Shown: piece by piece, positions 45,733-53,774 of the stretch | How positions within the stretch are numbered: position 1 is the stretch's first letter | How the letters are laid out: every line of letters starts with the position of its first letter | DNA from: Claveliimonas bilis | GTDB taxonomy: Bacteria > Bacillota > Clostridia > Lachnospirales > Lachnospiraceae | NCBI RefSeq assembly: GCF_020892095.1 | Contig: NZ_AP024845.1 | Span: 930,001 to 994,000, forward strand | Length of the DNA stretch: 64,000 nucleotides | Direction: 5' to 3' | Position numbers and translations under genes: made by a program | The notes under the pieces: model-generated | Told to the model about the DNA's origin: nothing | The model's database searches: none | Seen by the model: only the letters and a program-made list of their open reading frames with translations

Positions 45733-47241
45733 TCATTCCCCCAATTTCTGCCGGAAAAAGCCCCGATCTGTTTTTCCGTTTTTGTTTAGCGGCATTGAAT
45801 CCGTTTTTACAATTTTATGGGGAATCATATAAACTGGAAGTTTGTGCTTCATCTTCTCTTTGATCTCATCCGCATTGATATTCCCCAGATAAAATGCTAC
45901 TAGCCGGTTTCTTTTTTCATCCATTAAACATACTGCTCTGTCCAGTCCGCTGATTTGTTCCATTACACATTCAATCTCTTCCAACTCAATCCTATGTCCC
46001 ATATGTTTGATCTGGAAGTCTTTTCGTCCGGAAAAATAAAGTTCCCCATCTTTCCCGTAATAACCCAAATCGCCGGTTTTATAGCATCGGCTCTGTCCTT
46101 CTCCATTCTTTGGATAGAGTATAAACTTTTTCTTTGTTTCCTCTGCATTATGGTAATATCCTTCTGACAAGGATTCACCGGAAACACAAATTTCACCGAT
46201 TTCCCCAAAGGCCGTGATTTCTTTTTCATTTTCGTCCAAAAGAAATACTTTTCTGCCTGGAAATGCTCTGCCGATAGGAATTTTCTCTCCATCCGGAATC
46301 ATTTCTTCCACTCGATAGTATGTGCAATTACAGGTAACTTCTGTAGGACCATACAGATTAACAAATTCTGCCCAAGGCAGGGCCGACTGCCACATTCGAA
46401 GCTGCTTCACCGGCATAACCTCGCCACTGAAAAGTATCTTCTTTACTGTATGGGGAATTTTATAAGAAAGTCCTTTTAATACCGCTACAAGGCTAAGCGC
46501 CGATACCGCCCATATAAGTGCAGTCACTTCTTTTTCACACAGATAATCCAGTAAAACCGGAGGGGTAGAAAATATTTCTTTTGGAAGAAGGACTAACGTT
46601 GCCCCGGTAAACATACTCGTATAAATGTCTTTTACCGAAACATCAAAGTCAAACGGAGCCTGATTTCCAATTTTGTCATAAACTGTAAAATCAAATATCT
46701 GCACAAAATGGGATATAAAATCTATAGCCGCCCGGTGGCTTACCACAATCCCTTTCGGAGTTCCGGTAGAACCAGAAGTAAAGATTCCATACAATATATC
46801 CGTATCTTTACTACGTTCCCGTATTCCCCGCAGTAATTCCCAGTCTTCCCTCTCCAACATACCAATTTCTATCCGATAAGTATCTCCCTTATAATCTGTC
46901 TGCTTTAATATTTCTCCGGTTGTTTCATTGATTACAATAAGCTCCGGTTCCAGTACGTTTAAAATTTCTTGTATTCTCTTTGCCGGCTGCGAAGGATCGA
47001 TCACTACATAAAATCCTCCCGCATATATGCTTCCAAACATAGCCGCCAGTGTAATAGCTCTTTTCTCAGCCAGAATAGCCACCGGTTTCCCTGGGGAGAT
47101 CCTTTTTGCAAATGCTGTACCCATTTTTCGGGATATTTCTCCCAGCTCCCTCCACGTGAACACAAACTTTCCATCATCGACTGCCGTATGATGGGGATAC
47201 ATCATTTCCGTTTTTTCTAAATATTCCAGAATGTTCCACAT
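45733..47241 (-). CDS. Amino-acid adenylation enzyme (DltA-like, AMP-binding)
   Basis: A 502-residue stand-alone adenylation domain. Motifs: F-T-S-G-S-T-G-T-P-K-G (A3), A-P-F-D-F-D-V-S-V-K-D-I-Y (A4, DltA-like, with the Asp that binds the alpha-amino group), N-L-Y-G-P-T-E-V-T (A5), Y-K-T-G-D (A7), G-R-K-D-F-Q-I-K (A8) and K-N-G-K-T-D-R (A10 with the catalytic Lys). It would activate an amino acid and load it on the adjacent ACP. First gene of the ten-gene operon; which amino acid it uses is unknown. Confidence 0.9.
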   Translation of the reverse strand: MWNILEYLEKTEMMYPHHTAVDDGKFVFTWRELGEISRKMGTAFAKRISPGKPVAILAEKRAITLAAMFGSIYAGGFYVVIDPSQPAKRIQEILNVLEPELIVINETTGEILKQTDYKGDTYRIEIGMLEREDWELLRGIRERSKDTDILYGIFTSGSTGTPKGIVVSHRAAIDFISHFVQIFDFTVYDKIGNQAPFDFDVSVKDIYTSMFTGATLVLLPKEIFSTPPVLLDYLCEKEVTALIWAVSALSLVAVLKGLSYKIPHTVKKILFSGEVMPVKQLRMWQSALPWAEFVNLYGPTEVTCNCTYYRVEEMIPDGEKIPIGRAFPGRKVFLLDENEKEITAFGEIGEICVSGESLSEGYYHNAEETKKKFILYPKNGEGQSRCYKTGDLGYYGKDGELYFSGRKDFQIKHMGHRIELEEIECVMEQISGLDRAVCLMDEKRNRLVAFYLGNINADEIKEKMKHKLPVYMIPHKIVKTDSMPLNKNGKTDRGFFRQKLGE

Positions 47242-47256
47242 ATTATAATCCTTTCA

Positions 47257-47292
47257 GAAAAATGGACTGCACGTCTTCATACAGCCCATTTA
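47257..47292 (-). terminator. Terminator/attenuator between lipoprotein gene and operon
   Basis: AAATGGGCTG, a 12-base loop, CAGTCCATTT and TTTCTG on the minus strand. I see no other promoter in the 77-base gap, so the operon is probably reached by partial read-through. Confidence 0.65.
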
Positions 47293-47318
47293 TAAGTAAT
47301 TATTCTTTTTGTCTTTTG

Positions 47319-47744
47319 TTACTGAACTGTTTTTTTGGAATTTTGTGTACTGTTATTATTCTTTGTGCTCTTCTTCGTAGTATCCTTTTTGGTAGTATCC
47401 TTCTTCTCGGCCTTCTTTTCTGTAGTATCTTTTTTATCTGTGCTGTCTTTTTTATCAGAATCCGTTGTCTTTTTCTGATCCTTTTCGGCGGAATTCTGTT
47501 TCTTAGCTGCATCTGTCTTCTCTTTCTTTTTGGATTTGGAAGAAGAACTCTTGTTAGTACTTTTATTGTCCTTTGTATCCGTCTTCTTATCCGTTGACTG
47601 CTCTGTTTTTGAAGCGGGAGAATCCGCTTTCTTATCTTTTCCCTGGCATGCTACCATACCCATGGCCATTACACCAATTGTACAAAACACAACTCCTTTC
47701 TTAATAATTCCCTTCCATGTTTTTTTCTGTAAATCATTCATCAT
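47319..47744 (-). CDS. Lysine-rich putative lipoprotein
   Basis: About 141 residues from the ATG at 47744 (GGAG site seven bases away). Signal K-G-V-V-F-C-T-I-G-V-M-A-M-G-M-V-A-C with a lipobox-like Cys, then ~110 residues of K, D, T, S repeats (D-K-K-D-S-T-D-K-K-D-T-T). Highly disordered and strongly basic. A positively charged surface tail upstream of a charge-modifying operon could buffer or sense the envelope charge; this is inference only. Confidence 0.7.
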   Translation of the reverse strand: MMNDLQKKTWKGIIKKGVVFCTIGVMAMGMVACQGKDKKADSPASKTEQSTDKKTDTKDNKSTNKSSSSKSKKKEKTDAAKKQNSAEKDQKKTTDSDKKDSTDKKDTTEKKAEKKDTTKKDTTKKSTKNNNSTQNSKKTVQ

Positions 47745-47795
47745 TTGTCTGCTCCTTTTTGCAAATTTCAAAAGCTGTTTTCTTTTGATAGGTTC

Positions 47796-47850
47796 ATTAT
47801 GGCAGTCATATCTTAATGGTTCCTAAATGAATTCTAAACAATTCTAAAAG
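47796..47850 (-). promoter_or_regulatory. Promoter with three direct repeats, likely response-regulator site
   Basis: Minus strand: three copies of TTTAG (in TTTTAGAATTG, TTTAGAATTCA, TTTAGGAACCA) spaced 10 and 11 bases, then an extended -10 TGCCATAAT. The last copy overlaps the -35 position. OmpR-type regulators bind such repeats. Confidence 0.6.
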
Positions 47851-47865
47851 CCTTATTTTGAATAT

Positions 47866-47895
47866 AAAAAAGTCCTTCACCGCTTGATGAAGGAC
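47866..47895 (-). terminator. Terminator of the XRE-TPR gene
   Basis: GTCCTTCA, loop, TGAAGGAC and TTTTTT on the minus strand, 28 bases after the stop. Confidence 0.85.
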
Positions 47896-47922
47896 GAAAT
47901 ATTCACAAATAAATTTATGTTA

Positions 47923-48957
47923 TTACTGATTGACTAACTTCTGCCACCTCTTGTTATCTCTTAAAAATCCATAGTTTTCTTCATCCTGAAAACATTTCTT
48001 GAGGTTTTCTTTCAAATTTGAAATGAAATCTTCTTTTACCTCTTTAAAGTCCAGATGTTCATATAAAATCGATTTTCTGAAATCTCCAATCTGTTCTGCA
48101 CTTGAAAGCATTTCTTCCATCACAGTGATAACAGAATCGGCATCTTTTTCAATCGTTGCAATTTCAAGTTCACTCGATATTTCATAGTATTTTCCCATTT
48201 CAAAGCATCTGGCCAGCTCCTTTTGCTTATCTGCTAACCAACGCGCTTTTTTTCTGTTATTATGCTGTAGCGCAAGCATATACATTCCATGCAATTCCAT
48301 GCTTGATCTCTGAAAATCAGAAAACAAAAGTTCCTCATACGCTTTATACGCTTCCCTGATTCGACCTGTTTCAGCATAAATCTGTGCCTGTTTTCTTTTT
48401 CTTTCTGGATTCTGAACAGAAAAATATTCCAAATATTTCTCTGCTTTATCATACTGTCTTTTTCTCATATAAAATCCAACTAACAGATCGGCAGCCCTAA
48501 TTCGGATTGTTTCATCTGAACTATTTAATGCACGGATATACAAAGAACAAATATATTCCTCATATTCCCTGTCTTGTGGAATTCCCTTCATCAGACGATG
48601 TGAATCGAATATAACTGCAATATTCAAGAGCAGCTGCTCACAATTTGGATATTGTTCCACCATTTTCTTTGCCCACTGAAATGTCTCCTCATAGGATTGT
48701 TCTTTTAATTTCAAATCTGCCTCACAAACAATTTCATTGATTTCTTCTTGTGTCAACTCTTCACGAAATGACAACAATGTATCTAATGAAATTCCTAATA
48801 ATCTGGCTATCGGTCCCAAGAGAGTGATATCCGGATAAGAATTTTCATTTTCCCATTTATTTACCGCAGGAGCTGTCACTCCCAGCCGCCCTGCCATTTC
48901 TTCTTGTGTCAGATTTTTGATTTTTCTGTATTTTCTTATTACTTTACCTAAAGACAT
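47923..48957 (-). CDS. XRE-family regulator with TPR-like C-terminal domain
   Basis: A 344-residue protein. N-terminal HTH: L-T-Q-E-E-M-A-G-R-L-G-V-T-A-P-A-V-N-K-W-E. The remaining ~270 residues are helical repeats (A-E-K-Y-L-E-Y-F, Y-K-A-Y-E-E-L-L-F) as in peptide-responsive or starvation regulators. A decayed copy of its 3' end is at 34026-34208. Single gene with its own terminator. Target and signal unknown. Confidence 0.9.
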   Translation of the reverse strand: MSLGKVIRKYRKIKNLTQEEMAGRLGVTAPAVNKWENENSYPDITLLGPIARLLGISLDTLLSFREELTQEEINEIVCEADLKLKEQSYEETFQWAKKMVEQYPNCEQLLLNIAVIFDSHRLMKGIPQDREYEEYICSLYIRALNSSDETIRIRAADLLVGFYMRKRQYDKAEKYLEYFSVQNPERKRKQAQIYAETGRIREAYKAYEELLFSDFQRSSMELHGMYMLALQHNNRKKARWLADKQKELARCFEMGKYYEISSELEIATIEKDADSVITVMEEMLSSAEQIGDFRKSILYEHLDFKEVKEDFISNLKENLKKCFQDEENYGFLRDNKRWQKLVNQ

Positions 48958-49147
48958 ATGAACATCCCCTTGTGTTATTTTGCATCGGCCTTTGCTAATA
49001 TGATCATATCAGACAAACACACTCCCCACAACTGAACCTCCGTTAAATAAAGCCCATAAAAATTAACCATTATTCACATTTTACATAAATATGGGGCAAA
49101 GCCGCAGCCATGCCCCATATTCCATACTCTGTTCCAATAGTCCAGCT

Positions 49148-49270
49148 TTATTCAAATTCCTCAAAGTCATTGTGCAATCGTGGTATTTCTGGCGGATTTT
49201 TCGCAATTCTCGTATCCATATTATACTGTTTTTTAGGGGTATTTTGAGTACCCACAGGTTTTAGTACCAT
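49148..49270 (-). other. Short coding-like remnant
   Basis: A 40-codon frame (M-V-L-K-P-V-G-T-Q-N-T-P ... N-D-F-E-E-F-E) without a clear ribosome site. It looks like the C-terminal tail of a lost gene, perhaps from a mobile element. The stretch 49271-49467 has further coding-like scraps (S-A-S-E-N-E-A-K-S-E-A-K) but nothing intact. A hairpin ATGGGGC/GCCCCAT is at 49090-49118. Confidence 0.3.
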
Positions 49271-49467
49271 AATAGTTCCACGGTTCCTTTTCTGTTAAAA
49301 CTATATTTACAATGTCATTAAAATCAGTCTATAATTTTCAGCTTCATTTTTCGCCTCACTTTTAGCTTCATTTTCTGAGGCTGAAAAATTCAGATTTTTT
49401 AAGGATAATGGTAAGCTCCTCTTGGTCAGAACAGTATCAATATTCCATTCTTAGATTTTTGAAAACA

Positions 49468-51054
49468 CTAGTCTTCATCATTCTTCATAACTTGTAATTT
49501 TTCCAATATTTGCCTAATCGCATTTCGTGGAATCACACACTCTTCATCCATGTGTTTTTCCAATCTAATCCAATCTAAATTTTCATCCAGTAAATAGTTT
49601 TTTATTTCATCTTCAACAGTTGCTCCTATTGTCTCCAATAGACCAACTCGTAAAGCTAAGTCTAAGACATAAAAGACATACAAATTGACCATATTATCAG
49701 TATCACTATTCGGATCACTTATAAATGAGCCTAAACTTGATGGTTTATAAATATAATGCGTAAGTTCTGTTCTAGTGTCTTGCAAAGCCTCTTTTGCCTT
49801 ATCAGACGGTACACCCAACATATCTGCTCCGATTTTGTATTTCTTTGTTAAACGTGTACCAACATCTATACATTCTAATACCTTGTTAATATTCCCTCCA
49901 TTGTTTTTTTGATTACCATGCAAAAAAGCTATTGCAAAACCATCGCATATGTGCATTAACAATACTAATCTATGTTCAATATTTACTGCACTGTAATTTT
50001 CTGAATGCAAATAAAAATATGAAGAAAATAATGTTTTATTTAAAGATTTCTGTTCCCTTCCAACATTTCTAATCTGTATATATCGTGTAATAATATCTTC
50101 CGATATTTCTCGGTGGTTTCTGCCAATCAGTAAAGCACTGTTTTTCCACTTAGAGTCTGTCACATAATATGGCACTCTAAATAATTCTTTAACATCACGT
50201 TTAATATCGTCTACCAAATATTCAACAGGCTTATAAAAATATCCGTCATTCCATGCTAAAATTTCCCATATGGCATAAATAATTTCTTCCAAATTATCTT
50301 TACCAACAATTTGTAACTCACAATATGTTCCCTCAATTATAAGGTCTACACTCGTTCCACTTTTATATATAAAATGTATTTCTTGATTGCTCCATGCTGT
50401 TGGATTGGAATTTATTTCAAAAACGATTTTCACTTTTTGTGTGAACAATTCATCAGAAACTAATTCTTGTATTTTATTTTGATATTTTTTTAATAATGCC
50501 TTATCTCCAACAATAATTTCATTAAACAGCTCTTCTCCTACTTTTTTTCTTAAAATCACTTCTACAAGTTTAGGATTTTTTAACTCGTTTCCTTTTATCA
50601 AAGATTTTGGCCTAGCTTTTGTTGATTCCGAAAATCCCAAAGTGCAAGCTCCGTCAGCAGTTGCAAACGAACAAACAACCTTATTCTTTTTAAAATTCTC
50701 TTCTGTCTGTAATCCAGTTTTAAAAAGCCTCATCATATCCGGCAAGACTTTAATTTTTCTTCTAACAGTACCTTTTACAGCTTTTTCATCCTGTCCCCTT
50801 TTGATAAAATCAAAATCCGTATCCTCTAATGTACCTTGAATGCATTTGTCAAAAAAATCTTGGGAACTAATATTTGAATGTACTCCCGTCAAATGTTGAA
50901 AATTATTTTCCATTGCAGCTACTATGTAGTAATCATTCTGTACAAATGCCTCTGAACAGACCAAATACTCATAGTCAACATAAATTGTCTTATATTGTTT
51001 AGCCGCCTTTATTATCTCCAAACGGACACGTTCTTTAAAACTTTCTTCAGCCAT
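49468..51054 (-). CDS. PBECR4-like nuclease domain fused to ApeA-like HEPN RNase
   Basis: A 528-residue protein. Residues ~20-180 resemble the PBECR4 domain of phage and mobile-element proteins (N-F-Q-H-L-T-G-V, F-F-D-K-C-I, S-T-K-A-R-P-K-S-L), a predicted barnase/EndoU/RelE-like RNase fold. A middle part is ApeA-like in style (A-I-W-E-I-L-A-W-N-D-G). The C-terminal helical region carries D-T-R-T-E-L-T-H-Y, the R-x4-H motif of HEPN RNases. Two toxic nuclease modules in one chain suggest abortive-infection defence. Its leader holds a promoter, a repeat RNA and a terminator. Ribosome site AAAGGAG. It lies next to integrase genes. Confidence 0.7.
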   Translation of the reverse strand: MAEESFKERVRLEIIKAAKQYKTIYVDYEYLVCSEAFVQNDYYIVAAMENNFQHLTGVHSNISSQDFFDKCIQGTLEDTDFDFIKRGQDEKAVKGTVRRKIKVLPDMMRLFKTGLQTEENFKKNKVVCSFATADGACTLGFSESTKARPKSLIKGNELKNPKLVEVILRKKVGEELFNEIIVGDKALLKKYQNKIQELVSDELFTQKVKIVFEINSNPTAWSNQEIHFIYKSGTSVDLIIEGTYCELQIVGKDNLEEIIYAIWEILAWNDGYFYKPVEYLVDDIKRDVKELFRVPYYVTDSKWKNSALLIGRNHREISEDIITRYIQIRNVGREQKSLNKTLFSSYFYLHSENYSAVNIEHRLVLLMHICDGFAIAFLHGNQKNNGGNINKVLECIDVGTRLTKKYKIGADMLGVPSDKAKEALQDTRTELTHYIYKPSSLGSFISDPNSDTDNMVNLYVFYVLDLALRVGLLETIGATVEDEIKNYLLDENLDWIRLEKHMDEECVIPRNAIRQILEKLQVMKNDED

Positions 51055-51071
51055 TGTACTCCTTTATCAAG

Positions 51072-51208
51072 AAAAAAGGATGACCGCAGCCATCCTTTTT
51101 CTGATTTTTAGCAGTTTACTCTGTAATGGGAATGAGTTTAAGGTCTTCATCCCGACCACTGGAAACGGATTTTAAGTCGCCGTTCCGACTATATTATCTT
51201 CTTTTTCT
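51072..51208 (-). ncRNA. Short repeat RNA ending in a terminator, upstream of the HEPN gene
   Basis: After the promoter the minus strand has three degenerate hairpin repeats with periods 32 and 34: GTCGGAACGGCGAC-TTAAAATC (51189-51176), GGTCGGGATGAAGACC-TTAAACTC (51157-51142) and CAGAGTAAACTGC-TAAAAATC (51123-51112). Then comes a terminator, GGATGGCTGCGGTCATCC-TTTTTT (51095-51072), and 14 bases later the ribosome site of the nuclease gene. Promoter, ~33-base repeats, terminator, toxin gene is the arrangement of type III toxin-antitoxin loci. Confidence 0.65.
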
Positions 51209-51214
51209 ATTCTA

Positions 51215-51243
51215 AGTATACACTATAATATGCTGAAAGTCAA
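51215..51243 (-). promoter_or_regulatory. Strong sigma-A promoter
   Basis: TTGACT, 17 bases, TATACT: five of six consensus bases in each box and ideal spacing. Transcription would start near 51208. Confidence 0.85.
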
Positions 51244-51418
51244 TTATTTACCACATCTGTTTCTCTTTCTCTGCATATGAACAAGAAAAAGAACTTATTC
51301 CTTTACATAGTATAGCATAACCCTGTCAGATTACAATATTATTTATATACTATTCTATGTACTCTTCCCCCTGCCAATGCCTTGACCATACCACACTCTG
51401 CACAATACGGTCACTCTC

Positions 51419-51763
51419 TTATTCTTCTACCGCCCGAAACAACTCAATTAGCGATTTCAGTCCGGCCAGCTTTTCCATATCCACTGCGTCTGCGGATACT
51501 ACTCTTTTCAGCTCTGTCTCGATTTCATCCATTCTATGCTGAATATCCATCAACATCTTCCTATTGGCAACAATCTCCAGTTTTTGTTCCAGACTGCTCT
51601 GGATCATGTAATCCTGTTTTTTCTTCCCACTTATCAAAATTCTCTGTTCCAATTCTGCCCGTTCTTCTGGAGACATACGAAAATTAACGATTATATCTCT
51701 TTTCCGATTATGTTCATCTTTCTTTTTCTTTGGCTGTGCTTTTTGCCTTGGTCTTTTATACAT
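51419..51763 (-). CDS. MobC-like mobilization accessory protein
   Basis: A 114-residue protein. Very basic N-terminus (K-R-P-R-Q-K-A-Q-P-K-K-K-K), then D-I-I-V-N-F-R-M-S-P-E-E-R-A-E-L-E-Q-R, a ribbon-helix-helix pattern seen in MobC/relaxosome proteins, and a coiled-coil C-terminus. It follows the integrase gene by five bases. No relaxase is present, so the element is incomplete or depends on others. Confidence 0.65.
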   Translation of the reverse strand: MYKRPRQKAQPKKKKDEHNRKRDIIVNFRMSPEERAELEQRILISGKKKQDYMIQSSLEQKLEIVANRKMLMDIQHRMDEIETELKRVVSADAVDMEKLAGLKSLIELFRAVEE

Positions 51764-51768
51764 ACTCT

Positions 51769-52842
51769 TTACCCTACCCTTTCCATATTCAGTTTTTCAG
51801 CCATATCCTTCTGTGCGGACGGGAACATATGAGCATAGTGCAATGTAATATCAATACTTTCATGCCCCATTCTCCCGGCAATATCCACCGCCGAAAATCC
51901 CATATCAATCAGCATAGAAACATGAGAATGCCGAATATCATGGATTCTGATTCTCTTGACTCCCGCCTTTTCTGATCCTCGAATCATCTCATGATGAAGA
52001 AAACTTTTTGTGATCTGGAACATCCGGTCATCATTTTTAAATCCATACAGCATAGCCAGATATTCTTGAAGTTCCTCACAAAGAAACTCCGGAATGGATA
52101 CGGTACGGTTACTTTTCTCTGTCTTAGGATCAGTAATATAATCTTCTCCCTTTATTCTCTGATAAGATTTCGTAACAGAAATAGTTTTAGCAGAAAAATC
52201 TATATCTGCTGGTGTCAAAGCAAGAAGTTCTCCCACTCTCAAGCCAGTCCAGAACAAAACTTCAAATGCGTAATATGCCTGCGGTTTATCAATAATTGCC
52301 TCTGAAAATTTCTTATATTCTTCCTTCGTCCAAACCAACATTTCTTTTCTCCTCTCTCCACCCATACTTCCAGCCTTTCTGACCGGGTTTTCTTTCAGTT
52401 CATATAGCCTGATCCCGTGATTGAATATAGCGCTCAACTGTGACTGTAAGGTTTTCAGATATACTTTTGAATATCCATTTCCATCTTCATCACGGAATGA
52501 CATCATTTCATTCTGCCACCGCACCACGTCTGCCGCTTTGATTTCATTCATTTTCTTATTACCGAAATAAGGCAGTAATTTTGTCTTGATGATATGCTCT
52601 TTGGTAAGCCATGTGTTATACTTTAACCGGGGTTTCATATCCTCCGCATAGACTTCCACAAAATCTTTAAATAGCATATCCAGAGAAGCTTCTTGTTTCT
52701 GCCGGAATGTTTTTTCCCAGTCCAGAGCCTCCCTTTTGGTCTTAAATCCTCTTTTCTTCTTTTTCTTATTATTACCTTGCCAGTCCCGGTAATAAAATGC
52801 CACATACCATGTATTTCTCTCCGTATCTTTGTATGCTGCCAT
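51769..52842 (-). CDS. int: Tyrosine recombinase / integrase
   Basis: About 357 residues. N-terminal AP2-like arm-binding segment (Y-R-D-W-Q-G-N-N-K-K-K-K-K-R-G-F), a SAM-like core-binding domain and the catalytic domain with R in F-W-T-G-L-R-V-G-E-L-L, H-x-x-R in I-H-D-I-R-H-S-H and the Tyr in I-T-L-H-Y-A-H. Tn916/phage-type integrase. ATG at 52842 with AAGAAGG at seven bases; a GTG one codon earlier also exists. It follows the excisionase gene directly, as usual for integrative elements. Confidence 0.93.
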   Translation of the reverse strand: MAAYKDTERNTWYVAFYYRDWQGNNKKKKKRGFKTKREALDWEKTFRQKQEASLDMLFKDFVEVYAEDMKPRLKYNTWLTKEHIIKTKLLPYFGNKKMNEIKAADVVRWQNEMMSFRDEDGNGYSKVYLKTLQSQLSAIFNHGIRLYELKENPVRKAGSMGGERRKEMLVWTKEEYKKFSEAIIDKPQAYYAFEVLFWTGLRVGELLALTPADIDFSAKTISVTKSYQRIKGEDYITDPKTEKSNRTVSIPEFLCEELQEYLAMLYGFKNDDRMFQITKSFLHHEMIRGSEKAGVKRIRIHDIRHSHVSMLIDMGFSAVDIAGRMGHESIDITLHYAHMFPSAQKDMAEKLNMERVG

Positions 52843-52845
52843 CAC

Positions 52846-53031
52846 TTAACCTTCTTTCAATCCATAAAATCGCTCTTCATAATACTTCCTACTCACCCGG
52901 CCGGCCACAGTAAGGTATCCTTTCGCATTCAACTCATCATTCATCTGACGAACTAATTTGTAAGCAAAGGGTTTTGACACTCCTAGATCCTTTGCCACGA
53001 TTTCTGCAGTTACAAATAATGTATTTTCCAT
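52846..53031 (-). CDS. Small winged-helix DNA-binding protein, likely excisionase
   Basis: A 61-residue protein with V-T-A-E-I-V-A-K-D-L-G-V-S-K-P-F-A-Y-K-L-V, a helix-turn-helix of the Xis/MerR-like type, ending near Y-G-L-K-E-G. The ATG at 53031 has AAGGA at six bases; another ATG at 53037 is too close to it. Directly before the integrase gene, so it probably directs excision. Confidence 0.75.
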   Translation of the reverse strand: MENTLFVTAEIVAKDLGVSKPFAYKLVRQMNDELNAKGYLTVAGRVSRKYYEERFYGLKEG

Positions 53032-53066
53032 GATCATTCCTTCTTTCCAGACGTCCTGCGCCTACT

Positions 53067-53103
53067 ATATCGCACATCAATGAATAAGTGAAATGTGCGA
53101 TAT
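53067..53103. promoter_or_regulatory. Inverted repeat upstream of the excisionase-integrase pair
   Basis: ATATCGCACAT and its exact complement ATGTGCGATAT are 15 bases apart, followed by a third half-site CTATCGCA. It is likely an operator for a repressor of the pair; an attachment-site role is also possible. Confidence 0.5.
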
Positions 53104-53165
53104 TTTCTATCGCAGACTTGACACACCCAAATAAAACTGATCCATGTTCATCAAATCAGCTTCAT

Positions 53166-53690
53166 TCAATAATATTTCTTCCTTATTAAATAATCGTATC
53201 CCTGTCGTACATTACAGAACATACATGTTTCCTTTATTGTCTGTTCCTGATCTGCCCGAATGATAAAGTGTTCCTTTGAATTGTAAAATGGCTTTGCACA
53301 CACCGGGCATAAGCACATTAAAATCGGTTTATCCAGTTTTTTGATCTCCATGCTGGTACGCAGTGCCTTATCCACTTTTATCATCTGCTCCCGGTTCAGC
53401 CTGCCAACAAAATCATCCAGACGTCCTTTATCCAGTGTCCGGATCTGCTCCAATAGGACAAAAGACTCTTTCTCAAGTCCTTTGATTCCATTAATCGGTA
53501 CATGTGTCGGCAGTTTTGTCTTTGGTCTGCTCGTGATAGCTGCAACAATGACCGTTGGACTATGCCGATTTCCCCGGTTGTTCTGGATGATCAGCACAGG
53601 ACGGTATCCGCCCTGCTCACTCCCGAAAACAGGATTCAGATCTGCGTGATAAATCTCTCCACGCCGCACTTCTTGTTCTTCCACAATCAT
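53166..53690 (-). CDS. MazF/PemK-family toxin with C-terminal zinc-ribbon extension
   Basis: About 174 residues. MazF core: [35 protein letters not shown] and [12 protein letters not shown]. These are sequence-specific mRNA interferases. Beyond the core, ~55 extra residues have C-L-C-P-V-C and C-M-F-C, a likely zinc ribbon. The frame is open to 53768 without a ribosome site; GAAGGAG favours the ATG at 53690 or the GTG at 53684. No MazE gene adjoins; a long structured leader does. Confidence 0.82.
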   Translation of the reverse strand: MIVEEQEVRRGEIYHADLNPVFGSEQGGYRPVLIIQNNRGNRHSPTVIVAAITSRPKTKLPTHVPINGIKGLEKESFVLLEQIRTLDKGRLDDFVGRLNREQMIKVDKALRTSMEIKKLDKPILMCLCPVCAKPFYNSKEHFIIRADQEQTIKETCMFCNVRQGYDYLIRKKYY

Positions 53691-53774
53691 ATCTCCTTCC
53701 TCTGTACGCCTTAGAACTTTCTTTGTTCCGTATGGCTCTCCCTCCGCTCTTTTGAAACCATTATTCACAGTGGG

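Noticed and set aside
51112-51189. Three ~33-base repeats as a mini CRISPR array
   Set aside because: Repeats are degenerate and contiguous with no spacers, and no cas gene is near; a type III antitoxin-like RNA fits better.
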